Below, piece after piece: positions 16,563-25,804 of a stretch of 64,000 nt of DNA (within the stretch, counting starts at the first letter, position 1; each line of letters starts with the position of its first letter). The DNA comes from Marinibaculum pumilum (GTDB lineage: Bacteria; Pseudomonadota; Alphaproteobacteria; Ferrovibrionales; Ferrovibrionaceae): NCBI RefSeq assembly GCF_042646425.1, contig NZ_JBHRTR010000023.1, positions 62,001 through 126,000 on the forward strand. Direction: 5' to 3'. The notes beneath the pieces were generated by a model. The model worked only from the letters and a program-made list of their open reading frames with translations. It was not told the origin of the DNA and searched no databases. Both the position numbers and the translations under genes were made by a program.

Positions 16563-17885
16563 GTGACAGCCGATCCGGTTACGTTGCGCAATCCGCCCGC
16601 CGCTGCCGCCGATGCCGAGCCGGCACCGGCACCGGTCGAGGCGCGACCCGCCGAGGCGACAAGGCCCGACGGCCGCGCCTCCCAGACCGAGCCACAAGCC
16701 ATTGCGGCGGACGCAGCCGCCCGTCCGGGCCGGCCGCGGCGCCGGCGCCCGCGCCGCGGGCAGTTCTTCGCCGCCCTGGACCTGGGCACCAACAATTGCC
16801 GCCTGCTGGTGGCGCAGCCCGACCGCGACGGCTTCGTCGTCGTCGACGCCTTCAGCCGCATCGTCCGCCTGGGCGAAGGCTTGCGCGAATCCGGCCGGCT
16901 GTCCGACGAGGCGATGGAGCGGGCGGTCCGCGCCCTGCAGATCTGCGCCGGCAAGCTGCGCCGCCGCCAGGTCACCCGGGTCCGCGCCATCGCCACCGAG
17001 GCCTGCCGCCGCGCCAGCAACGGCGCCGAGTTCCTGGACCGGGTGCAGAAGGAAACCGGCCTGCGGCTGGACATCATCACCACCGGGGAGGAGGCGCAGC
17101 TCGCCCTGGCCGGTTGCGCGCCTTTGCTGGACTTCGGCCATCGCCGCGCACTGGTCTTCGATATCGGCGGCGGTTCCACGGAACTGAGCTGGGTGGCGCT
17201 GGACCCGCGCCGGCCGGTCGGCGACCCGGAGCGGATCAGGAGCCTGGGCTGGTTCTCCCTGCCCTGGGGGGTGGTGAACCTGTCGGAGCATTGGAGCGAG
17301 ACCGGCGATCCGGACGAGCCGCTGCTGACCGCCTATGGCCGCATGGTGGACCATATCGGCGCGCAGCTGGCGGCGCAGAAGGCGCGCTTCGACTGGACCG
17401 ACGAACTGGCCGCCGGCGCGGTGCAGCTGCTCGGCACCTCCGGCACGGTGACCACGGTGGCCGGCGTGCTGCTGGACCTGCCGCGCTACGACCGTTCCGC
17501 CGTGGACGGCCGCTGGCTTGAGGTGGCGGAGGTCGAGCGCATCTCCCACAGCCTGGCGCGGCTGCCGGTGGAGGAACGCGCCGACCATCCCTGCATCGGC
17601 ACCGAGCGGGCCGACCTGGTGGTCGCCGGCTGCGCCATCCTGGAGGCGATCCACCGGCTGTGGCCGGCCGCCCGGCTGCGGGTCGCCGACCGCGGCGTGC
17701 GCGAGGGCCTGCTGCACGGCCTGATGAAGCATCATCGCGGCGGGCGCCGGCGCTCCGGCCGTGGCCGCCGCCGGCGCGGGCCCGGAGGCGAGAACCGGGG
17801 CAGCGAGAACCGGGGCAATGCGGAGAGGACCGCCGAGAACCGCGGCAATGACGGCAGGGGCGGCGGCGACGCCGCCTCGGCCTGA
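16563..17885 (+). CDS. ppx: Ppx/GppA-family exopolyphosphatase/pppGpp phosphohydrolase
   Basis: The enzyme hydrolyses inorganic polyphosphate or pppGpp. The ASKHA-fold signatures ALDLGTNNCRLLVA and VFDIGGGSTELSWVAL are intact, and the body ends without the extra C-terminal HD domain of long forms. The GTG start follows AGGAGG by 8 nt. Both ends are unusual: an N-terminal extension of about 60 residues rich in Ala, Pro and Arg, and an Arg/Gly/Asn-rich C-terminal tail with three ENRG(S/N)-type repeats. Both tails look disordered and basic, so nucleic-acid or polyphosphate binding is possible. It precedes rlmE by 18 bp, a common alphaproteobacterial pairing. Confidence 0.9.
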   Translation: MTADPVTLRNPPAAAADAEPAPAPVEARPAEATRPDGRASQTEPQAIAADAAARPGRPRRRRPRRGQFFAALDLGTNNCRLLVAQPDRDGFVVVDAFSRIVRLGEGLRESGRLSDEAMERAVRALQICAGKLRRRQVTRVRAIATEACRRASNGAEFLDRVQKETGLRLDIITTGEEAQLALAGCAPLLDFGHRRALVFDIGGGSTELSWVALDPRRPVGDPERIRSLGWFSLPWGVVNLSEHWSETGDPDEPLLTAYGRMVDHIGAQLAAQKARFDWTDELAAGAVQLLGTSGTVTTVAGVLLDLPRYDRSAVDGRWLEVAEVERISHSLARLPVEERADHPCIGTERADLVVAGCAILEAIHRLWPAARLRVADRGVREGLLHGLMKHHRGGRRRSGRGRRRRGPGGENRGSENRGNAERTAENRGNDGRGGGDAASA

Positions 17886-17903
17886 CGCGACGGGCAGCCC
17901 GAC

Positions 17904-18683
17904 ATGACCAAACCGCCGGGAAAGCGGGCGGGGAGCAGCCGCCGCAGTTCCACCACGATCGCGCAGGGTGCCGGCCGGCAGCTCACCCAGCGGGTAAAGA
18001 CCGCGCGCGGGCGCAAGACCTCCTCCCAGCGCTGGCTGCAGCGACAGCTGAACGATCCCTATGTGGCCGCCGCCCAGGCACAGGGCTACCGCTCCCGCGC
18101 CGCCTGGAAGCTGGCGGAGATGGACGACCGCTTCCGCCTGCTGAAGCCGGGCCTGCGGGTGCTGGACCTGGGCGCCGCGCCGGGCGGCTGGACCCAGGTG
18201 GCGGTGGAACGCTGCGGCAAGCGCGCGCGGATCCTGGCGGTCGACATCAACGAAATGGACCCCGTGCCCGGCGCGGCGGTGATGCAGGCCGACATGCGCG
18301 ACCCCGATGCCGCGGCACGGGTGCGCGCAGCGCTGGACGGCGCGGCGGACCTGGTGCTGTCGGACATGGCGCCGCCGGCCACCGGCCACCGGCAGACCGA
18401 CCATCTGCGCATCATGGCCCTGTGCGAGGCGGCGCTGGACCTGGCCTGCCAGGTGCTGGCGCCGGGCGGCACCTTCCTGTGCAAGGTGCTGCAGGGCGGC
18501 GCGGAGGAGGGGCTGCTGCAGCGGATGAAGGCGGATTTCGCCCAGGTCCGCCATGCCAAGCCGCCGGCCAGCCGCAGCGACAGCTCCGAAGCCTATGTCA
18601 TCGCCCAGGGTTTCCGGGGAGAGGGCGGCACCGGTCCGGGCGACTCCGACGATCCGCAGGACCCCGATCCGGGCAGGGACTGA
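17904..18683 (+). CDS. rlmE: 23S rRNA 2'-O-ribose methyltransferase RlmE (FtsJ/RrmJ)
   Basis: RlmE methylates the 2'-OH of U2552 in the 23S A-loop, late in 50S assembly. The SAM-binding motif LDLGAAPGGWTQVA is clear, and the K-D-K-E tetrad can be placed in RSRAAWKLAE, LSDMAPP, FLCKVLQGG and SSEAYVIAQGF. An extra basic N-terminal stretch of about 40 residues and an acidic Asp-rich tail lengthen it to 259 residues, against about 210 in E. coli. It is probably co-transcribed with ppx. Confidence 0.93.
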   Translation: MTKPPGKRAGSSRRSSTTIAQGAGRQLTQRVKTARGRKTSSQRWLQRQLNDPYVAAAQAQGYRSRAAWKLAEMDDRFRLLKPGLRVLDLGAAPGGWTQVAVERCGKRARILAVDINEMDPVPGAAVMQADMRDPDAAARVRAALDGAADLVLSDMAPPATGHRQTDHLRIMALCEAALDLACQVLAPGGTFLCKVLQGGAEEGLLQRMKADFAQVRHAKPPASRSDSSEAYVIAQGFRGEGGTGPGDSDDPQDPDPGRD

Positions 18684-18786
18684 CGGCCTGCAGGGCCCGT
18701 CCTGCCGCCCTTCGCATGCCGCTTCTGGCCAGGGCGGCCCGGCATCGCTATATCACCCGCCATCGCTGCGCAGATTGGGGGCCGAG

Positions 18787-20253
<1,467 letters not shown>

Positions 20254-20291
20254 GGGCGCCCGCCGCCCGATGCTCTCGTGACCTCGGCCAA

Positions 20292-21590
20292 GTGACTCCC
20301 GGAGCCCGCCTCGCTGCCGCTGCCGACCTGTTCGCGGCGGCGATGGCGGGCGACCGCCCGGTCGACCGCATCCTGCACGACTGGGGGCGGGCGAACCGCT
20401 ATGCCGGCTCCGGCGACCGGCGGCGGATCCGCGAGATCGTCTATGCCGCCCTGCGCGACCGCGCCCGCCTGGCCTGGCGGCTCTACGGCCCGGCGGCGGA
20501 GGCCACCGGTCCGGGCGACCGGCTGATTCCGTTCGCTGCCGCCGGGCATATGGCAGCCGAACTGGAAGCCTTCTGCGGCAGCGGCCGCCATGCGCCGCCG
20601 CCGCTGACCGATGCCGAGCGCCAGGCGCTGGCGGATCTCGAGGCCGGCCGCCATGACGAAGCCATGCCGTTCTGGGCCGCCGCCAACATTCCCGCCTTCC
20701 TGGAGGACAGCTTCCGGCGGCGCTTCGGTGCGGATGCCGGCGCTGCGCTGGCCGCCCTCAACGGCCGCGCACCGCTCGACCTGCGCGCCCATGCCGGCCG
20801 CGGCGGGCGGGCGCCGATGCTGGCGCGCCTGCGGGCGGAGGGGCTGGCCGCGGAACCGGCACCGCTCGCCCCGCAGGGCATCCGCCTGCCGGAGGCCGCG
20901 ACCGGCGGTCCCTTGCGCGACCATCCGCTGCTGCGCGACGGCAGCCTGGTGCCGCAGGACGCGGCCTCGCAGCTGGTCGCCCATCTGGTCGACGCCCGGC
21001 CGGGCATGACCGTCCTGGACCTCTGTGCCGGCGCCGGCGGCAAGATCCTGGCCATCGCGGCAGAGCTGCATGCCGTTGGGGAAGGGCAGGGCAAGGATAG
21101 GCAGGGCGGCCGACTGCTGGCGACCGACATCGCCGCCGACCGGCTGGACCGGCTGCGTCCCCGTGCGGCACAGGCCGGCGCGGAGATCGGGTTCCTGCCC
21201 TGGCCGCCGCCGGAGGAGCTGGCCGGCGCCTGCGACCGGGTGCTGGTCGACGCGCCCTGCTCGGGCACCGGCACCTGGCGCCGCGCGCCGGAGGATCGCT
21301 GGCGCCTGACCCCGGCGCGGCTGGCGGAGCTGCAGGCGGTGCAGGCGGATCTGCTGGAGCGCGCCGCCGGTCTGGTCGCCCCGGGCGGCATGCTGGTCTA
21401 TGCCACCTGCTCCCTGCTGCCGGAGGAGGGGGAGGACAGGGTCCGGCCCTTCCTGGCGGCCCATCCCGACTTCGCAGCGCTGCCGGAAACATCGCGGGCC
21501 GGTGCCGCCGCCGGTCCCGGCAGGGTCCTGTCGCCGCATCGCGACGACACGGACGGTTTCTACGTCGCCCGGCTGGCCCGCAGGGGGTAG
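20292..21590 (+). CDS. rsmB: RsmB/NOP-family rRNA (cytosine-5) methyltransferase
   Basis: This SAM-dependent RNA m5C methyltransferase is 432 residues long. The SAM site VLDLCAGAGGKILAIA, motif IV VDAPCSGTGTWRR and the nucleophile motif YATCSLLPEEGEDRV are present, giving the two Cys residues of the RsmB/NOP mechanism. The N-terminal part (about 1-180) resembles the NusB-like RNA-binding region but is divergent, so rsmB is the best rather than a certain assignment. The start is GTG, and an upstream GTG is closed by a stop. It sits between guaB and guaA, a typical order in related genomes. Confidence 0.87.
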   Translation: MTPGARLAAAADLFAAAMAGDRPVDRILHDWGRANRYAGSGDRRRIREIVYAALRDRARLAWRLYGPAAEATGPGDRLIPFAAAGHMAAELEAFCGSGRHAPPPLTDAERQALADLEAGRHDEAMPFWAAANIPAFLEDSFRRRFGADAGAALAALNGRAPLDLRAHAGRGGRAPMLARLRAEGLAAEPAPLAPQGIRLPEAATGGPLRDHPLLRDGSLVPQDAASQLVAHLVDARPGMTVLDLCAGAGGKILAIAAELHAVGEGQGKDRQGGRLLATDIAADRLDRLRPRAAQAGAEIGFLPWPPPEELAGACDRVLVDAPCSGTGTWRRAPEDRWRLTPARLAELQAVQADLLERAAGLVAPGGMLVYATCSLLPEEGEDRVRPFLAAHPDFAALPETSRAGAAAGPGRVLSPHRDDTDGFYVARLARRG

Positions 21591-21726
21591 CGGCAGCGGC
21601 GCTGGCGCAGCTGTGAAGATCCTGCCCTGGACGGCGGGCAGACAGGATGCATCTGGCATCTATAATCCGTCCGTCGCCGGCCGGCACACCCACCGGCCGC
21701 GATCCGCCTCTGCCAGGGAGCCCATC

Positions 21727-22278
21727 ATGCGCCAGCCGCCCATCCCGTCCCGCCGTCCCGTCGCCGCACCGTCGGCGCGACGCGCCTTCGCCGTGCTCGG
21801 CCTCTCGCTCGCCTTTGCCCTGGCGCTGCTGTTCGGCCAGGGCATGGCTCCGGCGCCGGCCTCGGCCATGGGCAACGACAACAACAGCTCTTCCGGCGGG
21901 CAGGCGATGGCCGCCGACCCCGACTTCACGGCGGGCCAGAAGGCGATCGAGATGAAGGACTGGCAGGCGGCGATCGACGCGCTGACCGCCTATGTCCGGC
22001 GCGAGCCCAATTCCGCCGACGCCTTCAACTATCTGGGCTATGCGCAGCGCAACCTGGGCAATTACGACGCCGCATTCGCCGCCTATGGCCAGGCGCTGAA
22101 GATCGACCCGGACCACAAGGGCGCGCACGAATATGTCGGCGAGGCCTATCTGCAGACCGGCAACCTGGCCAAGGCGGAAGAGCATCTGTCGAAGCTCGAC
22201 GAGCTCTGCCTGTTCGGCTGCGCCGAATATACCGCCCTGAAGGAGGCGGTGGCCGCCTACAAGGCGAAGAATAGCTGA
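21727..22278 (+). CDS. Exported TPR-repeat protein
   Basis: The 183-residue protein begins with a basic stretch and a hydrophobic segment (about residues 19-42) ending near APASAMG, consistent with a signal peptide. The mature part has about three tetratricopeptide repeats, including AFNYLGYAQRNLGNYDAAF and HEYVGEAYLQTGNLAKAEEH. Two Cys residues in LCLFGCAEY near the C-terminus could form a disulfide. Such proteins scaffold periplasmic complexes. The partner is unknown and the neighbours give no hint. Confidence 0.8.
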   Translation: MRQPPIPSRRPVAAPSARRAFAVLGLSLAFALALLFGQGMAPAPASAMGNDNNSSSGGQAMAADPDFTAGQKAIEMKDWQAAIDALTAYVRREPNSADAFNYLGYAQRNLGNYDAAFAAYGQALKIDPDHKGAHEYVGEAYLQTGNLAKAEEHLSKLDELCLFGCAEYTALKEAVAAYKAKNS

Positions 22279-22293
22279 TCCCCGATCCGCGTC

Positions 22294-22316
22294 GTCCCCG
22301 GGCCTGACCCGGGGAC
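22294..22316. repeat. REP-like palindrome, copy A
   Basis: A perfect 9-bp inverted repeat, GTCCCCGGG with CCCGGGGAC, surrounds the loop CCTGA. Copies of the same design occur at 46121-46143 and 46197-46219. It lies 15 bp after the TPR gene and may also end its transcript. Confidence 0.7.
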
Positions 22317-22496
22317 CCATTCCGCCAACCATGCGGCGGCGCCGGTGGCATGGACCCCATGGCCAGGCCATGGGACGACCCGGACGCCCGCGAGTCCCGT
22401 CCTCGCAGCCGGCTGCGGCGGGCCTCCGGTCCGCATCCCGTTTGCACCGCCACGCGCCGCTTGCAGCCGCCCGGCCGGCGGCCCTATACGGTCGCC

Positions 22497-24098
22497 ATGA
22501 CCGACAGCGCCCCCACCCCCGAGACTTTCGCCGTCGACCCGGTCGCCGCCGGGCACGACACCATCCTGATCGTCGATTTCGGCGCCCAGTACACCCAGCT
22601 GATCGCCCGCCGGGTGCGGGAGGCCGGGGTCTATTGCGAGATCGCGCCGTTCAACAAGGCGGCCGAGGCGCTGGCCCGGCTGGCGCCGAAGGGGATCATC
22701 CTGTCCGGCGGTCCCGCCTCGGTGGCGGAGGCCGGCACCCCGCGTATCGACGAGGCGGTGTTCGCGGCCCAGGTGCCGCTGCTGGGCATCTGCTACGGCC
22801 AGCAGGCGATGTGCGCGCAGCTCGGCGGCTCGGTCACCGCGCCGGAGCATCGCGAGTTCGGCCGCGCCTTCGTCGAGGTCACCGACGATTGCCCGCTGTT
22901 CGGCGGCGTCTGGGCGCCGGGCGCACGGGAACAGGTCTGGATGAGCCATGGCGACCATGTCGACCGGCTGCCGCCCGGCTTCCGCGCCGTCGGCGTCAGC
23001 GACGGCGCGCCCTTCGCCGCGATCTGCGACGAGGCGCGCGGCTATTACGGCGTGCAGTTCCACCCGGAGGTCAGCCATACCCCGCATGGCGGCGCGCTCT
23101 TGCGCAACTTCGTGCGCAATGTCTGCGGCTGTGCCGGCGACTGGACGATGGCGGCGTTCCGCGCCCAGGCGATCGCCGGCATCCGCGCCCAGGTTGGGCA
23201 GGGGCGGGTGATCTGCGGCCTGTCCGGCGGCGTGGACTCCTCCGTCGCCGCGGTGCTGATCCACGAGGCGATCGGCGACCAGCTGACCTGCGTCTTCGTC
23301 GACCATGGCCTGATGCGGGCGGGGGAGGCCGACGAGGTCGTGACCCTGTTCCGCGACCATTACAACATCCCGCTGGTGCACCGCGACGCGTCCGGCCTGT
23401 TCCTGGGCGAGCTGGCCGGGGTGACCGACCCGGAAGCCAAGCGCAAGACCATCGGCCGGCTGTTCATCGACGTCTTCGAGGCGGAGGCGAAAGCCGTCGG
23501 CGGCGCCGACTTCCTGGCGCAGGGCACCCTCTATCCCGACGTGATCGAGAGCGTGTCCTTCCACGGCGGCCCCAGCGTGACGATCAAGTCGCACCACAAT
23601 GTCGGCGGCCTGCCCGAGCGCATGAACATGAAGCTCGTCGAACCCCTGCGCGAGCTCTTCAAGGACGAGGTCCGCGACCTGGGCCGCGAGCTCGGCCTGC
23701 CGGAGCGCCTGGTCGGCCGCCACCCCTTTCCGGGCCCCGGCCTGGCGATCCGCATTCCCGGCGAGATCACGAAGGAGAAATGCGACCTGCTGCGCAAGGT
23801 CGACGCAATCTACCTGGAGGAGATCCGCAATGCCGGCCTCTATGACGCCATCTGGCAGGCCTTCGCGGTGCTGCTGCCGGTGCGCACCGTCGGCGTGATG
23901 GGCGATGCCCGCACCTACGACCATGCCTGCGCGCTGCGCGCCGTGACCTCCACCGACGGCATGACCGCCGACGTCTTCCCCTTCGACCACGCCCTGCTGG
24001 GCCGCATGGCCACCCGCATCATCAACGAGGTCCGCGGCATCAACCGGGTGACCTACGACATCACCTCGAAGCCGCCGGGGACGATCGAGTGGGAGTGA
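22497..24098 (+). CDS. guaA: GMP synthase (glutamine-hydrolysing)
   Basis: GuaA converts XMP to GMP. The N-terminal class-I amidotransferase domain has the nucleophile in LLGICYGQQAMC and the His-x-Glu in GVQFHPEVSHT. The synthetase domain has the PPi loop GLSGGVDSSVAAVL near residue 242, and the C-terminal dimerisation domain ends in the typical ITSKPPGTIEWE. The start giving MTDSAPTPET places the amidotransferase core at the normal distance; the upstream extension is in the palindrome region and looks non-coding. At 533 residues it is of usual length. Confidence 0.97.
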   Translation: MTDSAPTPETFAVDPVAAGHDTILIVDFGAQYTQLIARRVREAGVYCEIAPFNKAAEALARLAPKGIILSGGPASVAEAGTPRIDEAVFAAQVPLLGICYGQQAMCAQLGGSVTAPEHREFGRAFVEVTDDCPLFGGVWAPGAREQVWMSHGDHVDRLPPGFRAVGVSDGAPFAAICDEARGYYGVQFHPEVSHTPHGGALLRNFVRNVCGCAGDWTMAAFRAQAIAGIRAQVGQGRVICGLSGGVDSSVAAVLIHEAIGDQLTCVFVDHGLMRAGEADEVVTLFRDHYNIPLVHRDASGLFLGELAGVTDPEAKRKTIGRLFIDVFEAEAKAVGGADFLAQGTLYPDVIESVSFHGGPSVTIKSHHNVGGLPERMNMKLVEPLRELFKDEVRDLGRELGLPERLVGRHPFPGPGLAIRIPGEITKEKCDLLRKVDAIYLEEIRNAGLYDAIWQAFAVLLPVRTVGVMGDARTYDHACALRAVTSTDGMTADVFPFDHALLGRMATRIINEVRGINRVTYDITSKPPGTIEWE

Positions 24099-24150
24099 GG
24101 TGGTGGTCGCTCGCCTGGCGGCGGTGCGTCTTGCGAACCCCGCGAGGGAG

Positions 24151-24169
24151 TAGATATTAGTAGTATCTA
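24151..24169. promoter_or_regulatory. Inverted repeat before the first toxin-antitoxin module
   Basis: An AT-rich inverted repeat, TAGATA-N7-TATCTA, stands out against the GC-rich surroundings about 90 bp before the antitoxin frame's first ordinary start. VapBC-type complexes usually repress their own operon by binding such a site. It may be their operator. Confidence 0.5.
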
Positions 24170-24239
24170 CTTTTGGATCGGGTCTGCCATTTCGGGTTCC
24201 GAGAATGCGAAGCTGTTCAGGCATGGCGGCAGCCAGGCG

Positions 24240-24446
24240 GTGCGGCTGCCCAAGGCGTTCCGCCTGCCGGGGCGCGAGGTGCGGGTACGGCGGTTCGGGC
24301 AGGGGGTGATCCTGGAGCCGCTGGAGTTCGATGCCGATGCCTGGCTGGCTGCGCTTGCCGCCTACCGGGACGTGCCCTTCATGGACGAGGGGCGCGAGCA
24401 GCCGGAGATGCCGGCCGACGACGACGATGCTGCTCTCGATCCATGA
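24240..24446 (+). CDS. VapB-type antitoxin (AbrB/MazE-like), start codon unclear
   Basis: The frame encodes a VapB-like antitoxin: a swapped-hairpin DNA-binding region with AVRLPKAFRLPGREVRVRR, then an acidic toxin-binding tail ending in DDDDAALDP. The family's opening segment AKLFRHGGSQ is encoded in frame just upstream, from about 24207, but no ATG, GTG or TTG precedes it back to the guaA stop. Only ATT (24189) or ATC codons are available. The GTG used here would remove the first beta strand. So the gene either uses a rare start, makes a shortened protein, or is damaged. Its stop overlaps the toxin start as ATGA. Confidence 0.65.
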   Translation: MRLPKAFRLPGREVRVRRFGQGVILEPLEFDADAWLAALAAYRDVPFMDEGREQPEMPADDDDAALDP

Positions 24447-24850
24447 TCTGCCTGGACACGAACGTCGTTATCGCCGTCCTGAAACAGGCCACGGCCCGGG
24501 TCGTCGAGCGGTTTGCCGGGGAAATGGGGACGGGGGAGCTTGCCCTGTCCTCGATCGTCCTTTTCGAAGTGCACTATGGCGTCGCCAATTCCGGACGCAG
24601 ACGGGAGAATGCCGAACGGCTGGCGATCTTCCTGCAGGCGCCGCTGGAGATCCTGCCCTTCGCGCCGGAGGACGCGGCCGAAGCCGGCGGCATGCGTGCG
24701 GCACTCAAGGCCGTCGGAACCCCGATCGACCCCTATGACCTGCTGATTGCGGCGCAGGCACGTCGCCGCGGGGCGGTCCTGGTCACCGCCAATCATGCGG
24801 AATTCACCCGGGTGCCGGGGCTGGCCCTGGAGGATTGGCGTGCCGGCTGA
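24443..24850 (+). CDS. PIN-domain toxin, VapC family
   Basis: This is a 135-residue PIN ribonuclease. The acidic metal site can be read as D5 in CLDTNVVIA, a Glu in VLFEVHYGVA and an Asp in PIDPYDLLIAAQA, with a further acidic position in the C-terminal TANHAEF region. VapC toxins cut tRNA or rRNA when their antitoxin is degraded. It overlaps the antitoxin frame by 4 nt, the usual arrangement. The catalytic residues look intact, which matters because the antitoxin start is doubtful. Confidence 0.9.
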   Translation: MICLDTNVVIAVLKQATARVVERFAGEMGTGELALSSIVLFEVHYGVANSGRRRENAERLAIFLQAPLEILPFAPEDAAEAGGMRAALKAVGTPIDPYDLLIAAQARRRGAVLVTANHAEFTRVPGLALEDWRAG

Positions 24851-25002
24851 GAGGGCGGTCCCGGCCGCACGCCAGCAGCCGCACCGGCACGCCGCGTGCA
24901 GCGCTCCTGACCAGATAGATGGCCATATAGCCAACCCGGGTCAGCCCTGCCGGCGCCATGTCGGGCGGCACCGCCGTCCTCGGCCTGATCGGACGCCCTA
25001 TC

Positions 25003-25031
25003 TTGTAGACACGTTGCTATTTTTCTATATT
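25003..25031 (+). promoter_or_regulatory. Promoter of the second toxin-antitoxin module
   Basis: A -35-like TTGTAG, a 17-bp spacer and a -10-like TATATT occur in an AT-rich patch 42 bp before the antitoxin start. The patch is the only AT-rich part of the 222-bp gap between the two modules. Confidence 0.55.
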
Positions 25032-25072
25032 CCGGCCTTCGCCCGCTTTTGCAATCAGCGGTGGAGACATGG

Positions 25073-25330
25073 ATGAGCATCACGACGATTTCCAGCCGAA
25101 GGTTCAACCAGGACGCCGGTGGCGCGAAGAAGGCGGCCGAGAAAGGGCCCGTCATCATCACAGATCGTGGCCGACCGGCGCATGTCCTGCTGAGCTATGG
25201 CGATTATCAGAAGCTGGTCGGCGGGCAGCGCAGCCTGCTTGAGATTGTCGCGCAGGACGAGGACGACGAGATCGATTTCGAGCCGCCACGCATGGACGAC
25301 AGTTTCTCCCGTCCGGCTGAATTCGATTGA
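25073..25330 (+). CDS. Phd/YefM-family antitoxin
   Basis: The 85-residue protein has the Phd/YefM N-terminal DNA-binding fold: TTISSRRFNQDAGGAKKAAE, then GPVIITDRGRPAHVLLSY. An acidic C-terminal part (QDEDDEIDFEPP) should wrap the toxin. The ATG giving MSITTISS was chosen over an upstream start because family members begin there. Its stop overlaps the toxin start. It probably represses its own promoter. Confidence 0.9.
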   Translation: MSITTISSRRFNQDAGGAKKAAEKGPVIITDRGRPAHVLLSYGDYQKLVGGQRSLLEIVAQDEDDEIDFEPPRMDDSFSRPAEFD

Positions 25331-25752
25331 GCTATCTGCTGGATACCAATGTCTGGTCCGAACTGCGCAATCGCCGGCGTGGCGATGCCCATGTCCGGTC
25401 ATGGGCAGAAGCCGTGCGCGAGGACGAGCTGTTCCTGTCTGTGGTGACTGTCTACGAACTCGAACTCGGCGTTCAGCTCATGGAGCGGCGCGATGCGCGG
25501 CAGGGCGCGCGGCTGCGGACCTGGCTGGAAGAACGGGTGTTGGCTCCGTTCGCGCGGCGGGTCCTGCCTTTTGACCTCGCCATCGCCCGGCGCTGTGCAG
25601 CCCTTCATGTGCCGGACCGGCGGCCCGAACGTGACGCGATGATCGCCGCCACGGCCCTGGTCCATGGCCTGACGGTCGTCACGCGCAATCGCGTCGATTT
25701 CGACCCGATGGGCGTTGCCGTGCTTGATCCCTGGCAGTCGCCCGGCGATTGA
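25327..25752 (+). CDS. PIN-domain toxin, VapC/FitB family
   Basis: This 141-residue PIN-domain ribonuclease has D6 in LLDTNVWSE, a Glu in VYELELGVQ, Asp in ERDAMIAATAL and Asn/Asp positions in TRNRVDFDP. The start is TTG, overlapping the antitoxin stop by 4 nt (TTGA), a sign of tight coupling. It groups with the FitB-like PIN proteins that pair with Phd-type antitoxins. It is the second PIN toxin within 1 kb, and its sequence is clearly different from the first, so the two modules are not a recent duplication. Confidence 0.9.
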   Translation: MSYLLDTNVWSELRNRRRGDAHVRSWAEAVREDELFLSVVTVYELELGVQLMERRDARQGARLRTWLEERVLAPFARRVLPFDLAIARRCAALHVPDRRPERDAMIAATALVHGLTVVTRNRVDFDPMGVAVLDPWQSPGD

Positions 25753-25804
25753 ACCCGAAGCCGCTCGGCTGGACAATGCCGTTGTCGGTTTCTTTGCCCC
25801 GCCC

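Noticed and set aside
24173..24850. A longer VapC starting at 24173
   Set aside because: The extension is the wrong frame of the antitoxin gene; the PIN domain starts at the ATG at 24443.
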